A stretch of 23,827 nucleotides of DNA from GH45 sp046704385 (GCA_046704385.1 JBJKSB010000053.1:1-23827); one strand, 5' to 3'. Numbered from the stretch's first letter, positions 1-6,932 are shown. Numbers and translations: made by a program. The notes: generated by a model from the sequence alone, not told the origin.

Positions 1-67
1 ATTCTTTAAACTTAGCTCTACAGGAAGCTTCATCAGGAAACTCTTCCATGAATTTGATAAGATTCAT
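1..67 (-). mobile_element. IS1595-family transposase, N-terminal fragment cut by window edge
   Basis: Reading the minus strand from an ATG at 67 gives an open frame of 22 codons that runs off the window (begins MNLIKFMEEFPDEASCRAKF). From memory this matches the usual N-terminus of IS1595-family DDE transposases, where an FPDExxC stretch precedes a zinc-ribbon domain. A purine-rich AGGAAA lies about 7 bases upstream of the ATG. The element end must lie between this ATG and the interrupted acetyltransferase frame, which resumes at about 118. The catalytic domain is outside the window, so the family call rests on only 22 residues. Confidence 0.65.
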
Positions 68-117
68 ATCAATTTTTTTCCTATAATATAATAAATATTA
101 TTCATTCCCGATAGACA

Positions 118-396
118 TATAAAATTATTGGCTCGGTACGTGGTTATATAAGCGAAGGTACCTGTTATATTGGCCGGTTGGTTGTTGATCGTGCATTCCA
201 GAACCGGGGTTACGGCAAACAACTTCTAAATGCCATTGAGGAGGAATTTAAACAGGCCAAACGTTTTGAGTTATTTACAGGAGAAAAAAGTGCTAAAAAT
301 ATCAGCATTTACCAGAAAATGGGTTACCGGATATTTAAAACTGAAGTTGAGGGAAATGTAGGATTGGTCTATTTGGAAAAATTTAATAACCTCTGA
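118..396 (+). pseudogene. GNAT N-acetyltransferase, 5'-truncated by IS insertion
   Basis: The frame is open from just after a TAG at 112-114 to the stop at 394-396 and codes for about 92 residues. These are the C-terminal half of a GNAT acyl-CoA N-acyltransferase: a beta-strand region IIGSVRGYISEGTCYIGRLV, then motif A, RAFQNRGYGKQLL, which matches the acetyl-CoA pyrophosphate loop pattern R/Q-x-x-G-x-G/A, then a C-terminal EKSAKNISIYQKMGYRIFKTE segment. Full proteins of this type are about 150-165 residues, so some 60-70 N-terminal residues are missing. No ATG exists in the remaining frame. The only possible start (TTG at 178) would delete the strand before motif A. The gene is therefore probably inactive, broken by the adjacent IS1595-type element. 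The original substrate cannot be inferred. Confidence 0.75.
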
Positions 397-452
397 TTTG
401 AATGATCACTTGTTTTAGCTGTGAATACTGTTATTAAAAATTGTATTTACAT

Positions 453-506
453 TATTGGAAAAATGGAATTATTCAAAATTCATCATTCCAATATTCCATA
501 ATTCCA
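453..506. terminator. Overlapping inverted repeats between convergent genes
   Basis: Two inverted repeats lie between the converging acetyltransferase fragment and the acyl-CoA ligase: TATTGGAA at 453-460 with TTCCAATA at 486-493, and TGGAATTAT at 464-472 with ATAATTCCA at 498-506. The right arms also form an ATTCC repeat with an 8-base period. The two stems cannot form fully together. A bidirectional termination role is inferred from position; there is no clean U-tract. Confidence 0.35.
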
Positions 507-519
507 CTTTTACATTTTC

Positions 520-2181
520 TTAATTCTTACTTTCGTATAAAAATCTTTTGATACTTTGTTTCGGAGTCTTTTCAAATTCCTCTTTCTGAATCTGAATTCT
601 TGAAATTTGCGAATATTTGGGTAACGATTTATTTATTTCATTCTTATTATTTTCCATGATGTCAGCTAATTCAGTCTCACCAACTCCTTCTTTTTGAGCT
701 TTTTCAAAATCGGGAAAAACCAGCGCCACCAGTTTATTTTTGTCTGAAATTACAACATCTTCAAGCACGTAAGGGAAAGTACTGAGTTTCGATTCTATTT
801 CCTCAGGATAAATATTCTCACCCGATGGTCCCAGAATCATACATTTACTACGTCCCCGAATATGAATGAATCCGTTGGCATCAACCACTCCCAGGTCACC
901 TGTATGCAGCCAGCCCTGTTCATCAATAACTTTGCCGGTTTCGGTCGGGTTTTTATAATAGCCTTTCATCACATTGGTACCTTTAAGCATAATTTCGCCA
1001 GGTATATTTTCCTTATCGGGCGAATCGATTGTAATTTCAAGTGAGTCGACCAGTTTTCCGCACGATCCCAAAGCTGTTTTATCCCAGTTTGAATAGCTGA
1101 TAAGCGGACCACATTCAGTCATTCCATAGCCAACCGAATAGTTAAACCCGATTTTACGTAAAAACCGTTCTACCTCTTTATTTAAAGCGGCTCCTCCAAT
1201 AACTACTTCGCGGAAATTACCTCCGAATACATCTGAAAGTTTTGCTTTTATTTTATTGTATATTAAACTGTTAATCAACGGTAGTGTTAACAGTATCTTC
1301 ATGCTGGTCTTTGAAAGAAGAGGCAATAGCTGTTTTTTGTATATTTTTTCTAAAATTAAAGGCACCATAAGAATCAGGCGCGGTTTCAATTCCTGAAAAG
1401 CCTGAATCAATACTGGTTGCGATACAGTTTTACCCATAAAGGTTATATCGACACCAATAGTAAAAGGCCATAAAAATTCAAATGCACAGCCGTAAGCATG
1501 AGCTAATGGTAAAATGGAAAGCAATTTATCTGCAGCCTGTAACGGCATATTATTCCATGCAAAATGCACATTGGCCATCAGGCTGTCGAGGGTTAGCATT
1601 ACACCTTTTGAAAATCCGGTTGTTCCTGAAGTATAGCTAATTACGGCAATGCTATTATCATCTACCTGCGGAAATTTAATAATAGGAATTGATTCCTCTT
1701 TTTTTGTTTCAACTGATAGATTTTTAACCAGATTTGTGCATTCCTGCGAAAATTCCGGAGTATTTAAATCTCCCAACGGAGTGTAATCGTCCAAATTTAA
1801 TATGCCAATCAGATTTGTATTTTCCTGGATATTTAGTTTTTGGAAAATTCCCTGGTCAATCAGCAAAATTTTTGAATCGGAATGCTCAATGATATTTTGC
1901 ATATTATCAGGATGAAAATCGGGCAGGACGGGAACAATGGTTGCACCATAGGTTATGGTGGCCAGATAGGTAATACCCCACTGGGTTGAGTTTTTTCCAA
2001 TCAGGGCAATTTTATCGCTTTGTTTGATCCCGCAACTTTCAAAAAACCGGTGAAGTTTTGCAATTCTGGCACCTACTTCGCCATAGGTAAAACTTGATGC
2101 TTTATAATCGGAAAGAGCCTTTGAGTTCCAATGATCCACAATACTCTTTTCTAATACCTGAACTAGATTATATCCCTTCAT
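520..2181 (-). CDS. AMP-binding long-chain fatty acid-CoA ligase-like protein
   Basis: This 553-residue enzyme belongs to the ANL adenylate-forming superfamily, in which a carboxylate is activated to an acyl-AMP and then transferred to CoA. Visible core motifs are the phosphate-binding loop YTSGTTGFSKG (residues 183-193), GYGMTECGP (351-359), and GWLHTGDLG (423-431) with the ATP-ribose Asp at 429, followed by the hinge region around IRGRSK. There is no signal peptide, so it acts in the cytoplasm. The C-terminus reads EKTPKQSIKRFLY. Where the family usually has the catalytic A10 lysine before the Ile, this protein has Ser543, with lysines at 541 and 545. The gene is monocistronic: it faces the IS-damaged acetyltransferase and is separated from the upstream redox cluster by over 400 bp. 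The substrate is unknown; fatty acid is the most likely class. Confidence 0.85.
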   Translation of the reverse strand: MKGYNLVQVLEKSIVDHWNSKALSDYKASSFTYGEVGARIAKLHRFFESCGIKQSDKIALIGKNSTQWGITYLATITYGATIVPVLPDFHPDNMQNIIEHSDSKILLIDQGIFQKLNIQENTNLIGILNLDDYTPLGDLNTPEFSQECTNLVKNLSVETKKEESIPIIKFPQVDDNSIAVISYTSGTTGFSKGVMLTLDSLMANVHFAWNNMPLQAADKLLSILPLAHAYGCAFEFLWPFTIGVDITFMGKTVSQPVLIQAFQELKPRLILMVPLILEKIYKKQLLPLLSKTSMKILLTLPLINSLIYNKIKAKLSDVFGGNFREVVIGGAALNKEVERFLRKIGFNYSVGYGMTECGPLISYSNWDKTALGSCGKLVDSLEITIDSPDKENIPGEIMLKGTNVMKGYYKNPTETGKVIDEQGWLHTGDLGVVDANGFIHIRGRSKCMILGPSGENIYPEEIESKLSTFPYVLEDVVISDKNKLVALVFPDFEKAQKEGVGETELADIMENNKNEINKSLPKYSQISRIQIQKEEFEKTPKQSIKRFLYESKN

Positions 2182-2534
2182 TTGCTATTACTTTGGGTAA
2201 AGTTAGTCATTTTTTATAGTGAAACCTATAGGGAAAAAAAACCCTAAAGAGTTTATAAATATATTAATTTGTATATGAAGTGGGAAGTGTGAAATCAAAA
2301 ATACCGGAAAAAGTTGCTAACAGTTTAAAGGCTTGTCAGAGTTCTATCTAACTTATATTGAAAATGGAACATTGGATTGTCCGGTCTTCATCTTAAGATT
2401 AAACTAAAATATCAACTAATGGAACATGATGATTTTTTTTAGCCACGAATTACACTAATTCACATTGGAAAGTTTAATTTTTAATTATTTCTGCCAGATT
2501 TTTATACGATCTTTTTCCCTTATGTCAAATCCTT
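2182..2534. other. AT-rich intergenic region without a gene
   Basis: No credible coding frame is visible on either strand. Near the ligase start there is a small palindrome, TAGGG with CCCTA around an A8 spacer (about 2229-2246). Around 2440-2470 there is a CACGAATTA/CACTAATT repeat of a kind often seen in intergenic DNA of this phylum. The ligase promoter should lie here on the minus strand, but I found no convincing TTTG plus TAnnTTTG pair. Confidence 0.5.
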
Positions 2535-2591
2535 AAAAAAATGCAGGTTATCATTTCTTGTCATGATATATGAGCAGAATGATAACCTGCA
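2535..2591 (-). terminator. Rho-independent terminator of the redox cluster
   Basis: There is a perfect 14-bp stem, TGCAGGTTATCATT (2542-2555) with its complement at 2578-2591, and a 22-base loop that contains a smaller TCAT/ATGA hairpin. On the minus strand the stem is followed at once by seven Ts (2541-2535). It begins 26 bases after the stop codon of the thioredoxin-reductase fusion. This is a textbook intrinsic terminator and marks the end of the minus-strand cluster. Confidence 0.85.
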
Positions 2592-2616
2592 GTGTAATTT
2601 AAAAAAACTTGTGCCT

Positions 2617-3891
2617 TTAGTGCGTGTCCAGCTCTTTTGTTACAGCAATGGCCGCAATGGTTCCATCTGCAACAGCGGTTGTAATTTGTCGGTATTTTTT
2701 GCTACGAATATCGCCAACGGCAAAAACCCCGTCGATGCTGGTACGCATATCTTCATCTGTCTTTAAATAACCCCAGTTATCGGTTTCTAATGAATCGCCA
2801 AATAAATCGGTGTTGGGTTTCATCCCTACAAAAATAAATATGCCATCGGCTTCCAGTTCGCCCTTTTCACTGGTTTTCATATTTTCCGTTGATACTGTAA
2901 CACGGTTGCCGTTTTTTACGAAGCCACGTGGTTCAGTTTCGAATACAAAGTTTATTTTTGGATTGGCAAAAGCCTTTTCCTGTGCCTCTTTATTGGCTTG
3001 CAGCTTATCAAACTGATGAATGATAGTCACTTTGCCGGCGAATTTTGAAATAAAATCGGCTTCTTCAACGGCTGAATTACCGCCGCCGATTACAATCACC
3101 TCTTTATCAACAAAATATTTGGCATCACAGGTGGCACAGTATGAAATACCGTTTCCTTTTAGTTCGCGTTCGCCGGGAACATTTAAGTAGCGAGGACTGG
3201 CTCCTGTTGCCAGGATTATTTTTTTAGCTTTGATGGTTTCGAAATCATCCACCACAACAGTTTTGTTTTTAAGGTCAACCTTGCCTACATCAACAGCAAC
3301 TTTGTATTTGGCACCACAAATTTTGGTTTGCTCACTCATGTAGTGGGCTAGCATGTAACCTGGCTGTGGGTCAATAAATCCGGGGTAGTTTGAAACTTTA
3401 TGGGTTGATGATACCTGTCCGCCTGGCAGCATGGTATCAACCAGCACAGAATTTACCCTAGCCTGGCAGAGGTACAAACCAGCTGTTAAACCGCCGGGGC
3501 CACCACCTAAAATCAGTGCATCATATTCTGAAACCACCGGTTTGATCTTGCTTTTTATCTGCGCAACTTTTTCGTCGGGCAAAATAGCATCAAGATTTTG
3601 AATTAATTCAGAACGCTTGATACCACCAGTCAGTTTATCACCAACCAGTTTTCCGTTGTCATAAAAAATAACCGTTGGTGAACCATTAACATCAAGGCTT
3701 TGAGCCAGTTCCCGGTTATCCTGACGGAAGATTTTTATAAATTTAATATCATTGCCGTATAATTCGGCAAGGCTTTCAAATTTTGGGGCCAAGGCTTCAC
3801 AAGGGGGACATTCCGTAGAATAAAAGTCAACTGCAACTTTTCCTCCCTGCAATACTTCTTCTTTGAATTCTTTATGTGTTATCTCTTTCAT
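2617..3891 (-). CDS. Thioredoxin-thioredoxin reductase fusion (thioredoxin at the N-terminus)
   Basis: This 424-residue protein joins an N-terminal thioredoxin fold (about residues 1-105, active site ECPPCE with Cys28 and Cys31, cis-Pro region SPT at 71-73) to a complete low-Mr thioredoxin reductase (about 122-424). The reductase shows the FAD-binding GGGPGG (129-134), the redox pair CATC (Cys252, Cys255), the second dinucleotide fold GGGNSA (269-274) and the C-terminal FAD motif GVFAVGD (388-394). The known bacterial fusions have reductase first and thioredoxin last; this order is closer to AhpF, but with one thioredoxin fold instead of two. After the second fold the usual NADPH-selecting HRRxxxR reads HQFDKLQ, so NADPH may not be the donor. 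It is the last gene before a strong terminator, in the same direction as the radical SAM gene but 144 bp away from it. It probably supplies electrons to thiol proteins of the cluster. Confidence 0.9.
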   Translation of the reverse strand: MKEITHKEFKEEVLQGGKVAVDFYSTECPPCEALAPKFESLAELYGNDIKFIKIFRQDNRELAQSLDVNGSPTVIFYDNGKLVGDKLTGGIKRSELIQNLDAILPDEKVAQIKSKIKPVVSEYDALILGGGPGGLTAGLYLCQARVNSVLVDTMLPGGQVSSTHKVSNYPGFIDPQPGYMLAHYMSEQTKICGAKYKVAVDVGKVDLKNKTVVVDDFETIKAKKIILATGASPRYLNVPGERELKGNGISYCATCDAKYFVDKEVIVIGGGNSAVEEADFISKFAGKVTIIHQFDKLQANKEAQEKAFANPKINFVFETEPRGFVKNGNRVTVSTENMKTSEKGELEADGIFIFVGMKPNTDLFGDSLETDNWGYLKTDEDMRTSIDGVFAVGDIRSKKYRQITTAVADGTIAAIAVTKELDTH

Positions 3892-3907
3892 TTTTGTAAT
3901 ATTTTTT

Positions 3908-3927
3908 GTTTCTGGTTTCTCGATTCA
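3908..3927 (-). repeat. Short heptad-phased leader upstream of the Trx-TrxR fusion
   Basis: TCT at 3911 and 3918 and TCA at 3925 are spaced by exactly 7 bases. The 13-mer GTTTCTGGTTTCT here (3908-3920) is identical to that at 7432-7444 upstream of the DUF1847 gene. In both places the array begins about 17-20 bases before the start codon. Confidence 0.6.
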
Positions 3928-3962
3928 AGTTAAATATGCGCTTTTGTGTTATTATATCCCGG

Positions 3963-3993
3963 ATCGGAGTGCGACTTTAAGTCGCGTCCCGAT
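3963..3993. repeat. REP-like palindrome with GCGACT/AGTCGC stem
   Basis: ATCGG (3963-3967), a 3-base interruption, GCGACT (3971-3976), loop TTA, AGTCGC (3980-3985), a 3-base interruption, CCGAT (3989-3993). The symmetric interruption can partly close through G-U pairs. It lies between the radical SAM gene and the reductase fusion and has no U-tract, so it looks more like a dispersed palindromic element or a processing hairpin than an intrinsic terminator. Confidence 0.6.
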
Positions 3994-4003
3994 TATATAT
4001 TTA

Positions 4004-4035
4004 ACTGAGGACTGAAAACTGTGGGCTGCATACTG
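4004..4035. repeat. Heptad-phased ACTG repeat
   Basis: ACTG recurs at 4004, 4011, 4018, 4025 (as GCTG) and 4032, spaced by exactly 7 bases with variable filler. The array ends directly against the stop codon of the radical SAM gene. It is a degenerate tandem repeat of the same period as the one at 7435-7507. Confidence 0.65.
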
Positions 4036-5346
4036 TTATATCTCCAATTTACTATATAAATCAATTCCCAATTCCAGTAATTCCTTTACCGGCCGGCAAT
4101 CGGGTGCATGTAATTTACCCGTTCTGTTTTTTGCAATGGCAGCACAACCGCCTCCGCAAGCCAGTCGTAATGAACAGGAAGTACATTCTTTTATGGATAA
4201 AACATCGCGCTCCTGCCATTCTTCAATGCCGTCTTCATCCAATTGTATTGTAGGATAGAAAGTTCCCAACTCATCGCCCTCGTTACCTACCGTCGCTGTA
4301 CATGAGTATATTTTGCCTGAATAGTCAAATGCCCATTCCGTTTTTGTCCCTGAACATGAATCGAACAACGGGTTGGGCATATCGCCGTTTTCAAAAATAA
4401 ATTTAGCGATGGAGAATGCTGGTTTATGATATTCCAATATTTCAGGGTTTTTAATAACAATATTGTAAATTTCATCATACATTTCAATCCGTGTAAACAG
4501 CTTTTTGTTATTGGTTTGACAATGATGCAATTCATAGTTGCGACCCAGTGCTGTTTTAAAGTACGGGCTTTTTGTCCAGCCCTTATCTATGGCATAACGG
4601 GCCAGGTTGGGCAGATTTTCAACATTGCTTTTATCAACAATCATCCGAACGTTTACAGGAATATGATTTTCAAGCAATTGATCAATTCCCTGCGAAATTC
4701 TTTCAAAGCTTCCTTTACCGCCTCTCAGCATACGGCGTGAGTCGTGCATTTCCTGTGTACCATCCAGTGTGACCTGGATTTCACGTATGCGGGCTTTGGT
4801 AAAAATATCCATGAAATCGACAATGTTATAGCCATTAGTAACAACAGCAACATCGAGGTTTTGTTCCGTGGCGCGTGAGATGAAATAGGATATAAGTTCT
4901 TTCTTTGAGGCGGCATTTAGCAAAGGCTCACCACCAAAGATGGTAACATATTTATTCCGGCCTGCAAATGCCATATTGATATAACTAAAAAATGCATCAA
5001 CCACTTCACGGGTTGCCTCTGCATCAGGATTGGTATATTCGTCCTGAAAGCAATACGAGCAATTAAAATTACAGGTGTACCAGGGGGTGAAAAAAAGCTG
5101 AATTTCATCGCTGTCGCGTTCATCAATAAAATCGAGATACTTCTTTTTAAAAAGCTTTTCTTCTGCTTCAGGATCAACCAGGTAGCCCTTTTCGGCATAG
5201 TCAGAAATATTGACCAGCTTTTTATCCATATATTTTTGAGCCTCTTCCGGATTCAAAATATCAGCCTGGCCCGAAAGTGGGTTTACCAGGAAATACTCAT
5301 CGGAATGAGCCAGTTTTGAGAAAATATTATGTTTTGAATATTCCAT
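4036..5346 (-). CDS. Radical SAM/SPASM peptide-maturase-like enzyme
   Basis: The protein has 436 residues. The radical SAM cluster motif CNFNCSYC gives Cys92, Cys96 and Cys99 (CxxxCxxC), and the SAM-binding GGEP is at 138-141. The C-terminus holds a complete SPASM motif: C-x12-G-x4-C within SCSGTK...GKIYSC, then CTSCSLRLACGGGC (C-x2-C-x5-C-x3-C), then the last Cys in DCRP. SPASM enzymes carry two auxiliary 4Fe-4S clusters, and many install thioether or carbon crosslinks in ribosomal peptides. Residues 1-80 precede the barrel and read like a PqqD-like peptide-recognition region (EYFLVNPLSGQADILNPEEA), which would bind a leader; that is a judgement from pattern only. The gene lies 57 bp downstream of a 31-codon Cys-containing ORF and downstream of an ArsM-like methyltransferase. 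The best reading is a RiPP maturase for that peptide. An anaerobic sulfatase-maturase type role is less likely because no sulfatase is nearby. Confidence 0.85.
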   Translation of the reverse strand: MEYSKHNIFSKLAHSDEYFLVNPLSGQADILNPEEAQKYMDKKLVNISDYAEKGYLVDPEAEEKLFKKKYLDFIDERDSDEIQLFFTPWYTCNFNCSYCFQDEYTNPDAEATREVVDAFFSYINMAFAGRNKYVTIFGGEPLLNAASKKELISYFISRATEQNLDVAVVTNGYNIVDFMDIFTKARIREIQVTLDGTQEMHDSRRMLRGGKGSFERISQGIDQLLENHIPVNVRMIVDKSNVENLPNLARYAIDKGWTKSPYFKTALGRNYELHHCQTNNKKLFTRIEMYDEIYNIVIKNPEILEYHKPAFSIAKFIFENGDMPNPLFDSCSGTKTEWAFDYSGKIYSCTATVGNEGDELGTFYPTIQLDEDGIEEWQERDVLSIKECTSCSLRLACGGGCAAIAKNRTGKLHAPDCRPVKELLELGIDLYSKLEI

Positions 5347-5403
5347 TGTTGGGTAGTGAAAGGTTAAAAATTGGACCCAACATTTGAGTCGGGCCCAAAA
5401 TCT

Positions 5404-5499
5404 CTAGTCGTGACAGCCCATTACATTCTTTGAATTCTTGGCGCAGCATTGAGCTACTTTTCCGTCACTGTTCTTCTTTGTTTTAATTAACGACTTCAT
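5404..5499 (-). CDS. 31-residue Cys-containing peptide, candidate RiPP precursor
   Basis: An ATG at 5499 opens 31 codons ending in TAG (5404-5406). The first half is basic and hydrophilic (MKSLIKTKKNSDGK), like a short leader. The second half, VAQCCAKNSKNVMGCHD, holds all three cysteines (residues 18, 19 and 29) plus a His next to the end. It starts 29 bases after the methyltransferase stop and ends 57 bases before the radical SAM start, on the same strand, so it would be co-transcribed with both. No strong Shine-Dalgarno sequence is present, which is common in this phylum. Small size, Cys clustering and a SPASM enzyme with a possible recognition domain next door are the usual marks of a RiPP substrate. 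Chance alone could give a frame this short; the context and the leader/core split are the argument. I do not recognise the peptide from a named family. Confidence 0.65.
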   Translation of the reverse strand: MKSLIKTKKNSDGKVAQCCAKNSKNVMGCHD

Positions 5500-5528
5500 T
5501 ATTTGAATTTAGTTTATAATTAAAGATT

Positions 5529-6167
5529 TTAATTGCAACAACGAGTTTTTCCAGTTATGGTGAAGCTCGACACCTCAATCTTACCTTTAGGATAAGGGGT
5601 GCTTTCTTCAATAATCTGAATATCTTTAAATCCGACTTTTTCGAGGGTTTCCAGGTATTCGTGCTTTGGTACAGCGCCTGCCCAACATTCGGCAACAGCC
5701 TGTGGATCGTTCTTATATTCATCGGGTACAACATCCGTTGAATAAATGTCGCTAACTACGAACCGGCCGCCTTTTTTCAAAATACGATATATTTCGCTCC
5801 AAACCTTGAATTTGTCACTGGCGTGATTAATGGTACAGTTTGATATCACTAAATCAACAATACCCGATTCCAGCTTAAGATCTTCTAGTTCCGATTTAAT
5901 AAATTTTACATTTTTGGTACCCAGTTTTTCTGCATTTTTCTCTGCTTTTTTAAGCATGCCGTCTGAAACATCAAGGCCGTAAGCAAATCCTGTTTCTCCA
6001 ACCTCTTCAGCAAGCCTGAGTACATCAGTTCCCCGTCCGCTGCCAAGGTCGACGCAAACTTCACCTGGTTTGGCTTTTGAATGGTCGATGGCACCTCCGC
6101 ACGAAAGGCAGCAGTTATCATCCTCCGCTAACAGCGTATATCTCACTTGTATTTGTTCTGTATCCAT
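5529..6167 (-). CDS. ArsM-like class I SAM-dependent methyltransferase
   Basis: This 212-residue protein has a Rossmann methyltransferase fold with SAM motif I VDLGSGRG (39-46), an acidic loop GLDVSDGML (64-72) and the motif SNCTIN (109-114). It resembles arsenite methyltransferases: the N-terminal thiol cluster NCCLSCGG (Cys19, Cys20, Cys23), Cys111 in SNC and Cys161 in AECWAGA correspond to the three regions whose cysteines bind As(III) in ArsM. It is shorter than usual ArsM proteins because the extended C-terminal domain is missing, and it ends in an extra Cys pair (TRCCN). No arsR, acr3/arsB or arsC is nearby, so the substrate may be a metalloid, a thiol or the adjacent peptide. It is cytoplasmic. 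It lies 8 bp after the small membrane protein gene and 29 bp before the peptide ORF. A UbiE-type methyltransferase is the alternative, but the cysteines argue against it. Confidence 0.8.
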   Translation of the reverse strand: MDTEQIQVRYTLLAEDDNCCLSCGGAIDHSKAKPGEVCVDLGSGRGTDVLRLAEEVGETGFAYGLDVSDGMLKKAEKNAEKLGTKNVKFIKSELEDLKLESGIVDLVISNCTINHASDKFKVWSEIYRILKKGGRFVVSDIYSTDVVPDEYKNDPQAVAECWAGAVPKHEYLETLEKVGFKDIQIIEESTPYPKGKIEVSSFTITGKTRCCN

Positions 6168-6175
6168 GATATAAT

Positions 6176-6412
6176 TTACTTATTTATCGCCTCATTTTCT
6201 TCAATCTTCTTCTTTTTTTTATCCCAGGTCAGCAATCCTCCCATGATGCCAAAAAAACCGGCAGCCCTGTAGGGATTTGATGTTATTGCACAGGTTCCAC
6301 TGTTACATCCAACAAATTTATAGTAAAGTACTCCTGCGATGATTCCGGCCAGTACCCCTGCAACAACCCTGTAAAGCCTGTTATCAAAAAAGCTTTTTAG
6401 TTTTTCTTTCAT
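6176..6412 (-). CDS. Small two-helix membrane protein with GCNSGTC motif (DUF6132 type)
   Basis: The protein has 78 residues with two predicted membrane helices (about 15-33 and 47-62), joined by a short loop FVGCNSGTCAITSNP that places Cys36 and Cys41 at or near the membrane surface. The C-terminus is a lysine-rich cytoplasmic tail. I recognise the GCxSGTCxITSNP loop as that of the uncharacterised DUF6132 proteins, often found beside thioredoxins and sulfur genes; this is from memory. The two loop cysteines could form a disulfide or receive electrons. It sits 17 bp after the lipoprotein thioredoxin gene and 8 bp before the methyltransferase gene, so it is surely co-transcribed. A role as a membrane partner of the thioredoxin, passing reducing equivalents or a thiol-bound ligand, is inference. 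Confidence 0.75.
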   Translation of the reverse strand: MKEKLKSFFDNRLYRVVAGVLAGIIAGVLYYKFVGCNSGTCAITSNPYRAAGFFGIMGGLLTWDKKKKKIEENEAINK

Positions 6413-6429
6413 TTGTGTTTAAGAATAAA

Positions 6430-6921
6430 CTAATTAGTTTTTAACAATACATCATTAATTGCCTTCTCTAACTGTTCTTTGGGTAAAGCTCCCTGTGCCA
6501 TCTGTGGCTGACCATTAACAGGAATGAACAAAAGCGAAGGAATACTACGGATACCAAATGCATTTGACAATTCAGGTTCGTTATCCGTATTTACCTTATA
6601 AACCAGAATTTTACCTTTGTATTCACCGGCCAGCTCTTCAAGAATTGGAGCAACTCTTTTACAGGGTCCGCACCAATCGGCGTAAAAGTCAACTATACAT
6701 GGCAGGTTGCCTTCATATTTCCATTCTTTATTCACATCGTAATTAAACACTTTGGCTTTAAAGTCAGCTGTATTTAAATGGATGGGTTTTCCATCGTTAT
6801 TATCAGTTGAACTGTTTACCATAGTTGAATTTGTTTGGTCTCCTTTTTTTTCAGGATTATTGGCACAGCCCATCTCTAAACCGGCGAATACCAATACCAA
6901 AATTACAAGTAACTTATTCAT
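6430..6921 (-). CDS. Thioredoxin-fold lipoprotein
   Basis: This 163-residue protein has an N-terminal signal sequence ending in a lipobox-like EMGC (Cys19), followed by a hydrophilic linker rich in Asn, Ser and Asp, then a classical thioredoxin domain (about 48-163). The active site is DWCGPCK (Cys84, Cys87) and the cis-proline is Pro128 in SIPS. WCGPC is the reducing thioredoxin signature rather than an oxidising DsbA-like one. The position -3 residue of the lipobox is atypical (Glu), so lipidation is likely but not certain; either way the domain lies outside the cytoplasm. It follows the DUF1847 gene by 11 bp. Periplasmic thioredoxins need electrons from a membrane carrier; no DsbD/CcdA is present here, and the neighbouring two-Cys membrane protein or the 4Fe-4S membrane protein is a possible source. 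Confidence 0.88.
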   Translation of the reverse strand: MNKLLVILVLVFAGLEMGCANNPEKKGDQTNSTMVNSSTDNNDGKPIHLNTADFKAKVFNYDVNKEWKYEGNLPCIVDFYADWCGPCKRVAPILEELAGEYKGKILVYKVNTDNEPELSNAFGIRSIPSLLFIPVNGQPQMAQGALPKEQLEKAINDVLLKTN

Positions 6922-6932
6922 TTGCTTTGTTT

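Noticed and set aside
178..396. Acetyltransferase starting at a TTG at 178
   Set aside because: The same frame codes for recognisable GNAT sequence upstream of 178, so the true start was lost with the 5' half of the gene.
3963..3993. Intrinsic terminator between the radical SAM gene and the Trx-TrxR fusion
   Set aside because: The stem is good but no U-tract follows on the minus strand, so the two genes may still share a transcript.
5529..6167. Classical arsenic resistance operon
   Set aside because: No arsR, arsenate reductase or arsenite transporter is present; only the methyltransferase resembles an arsenic gene.
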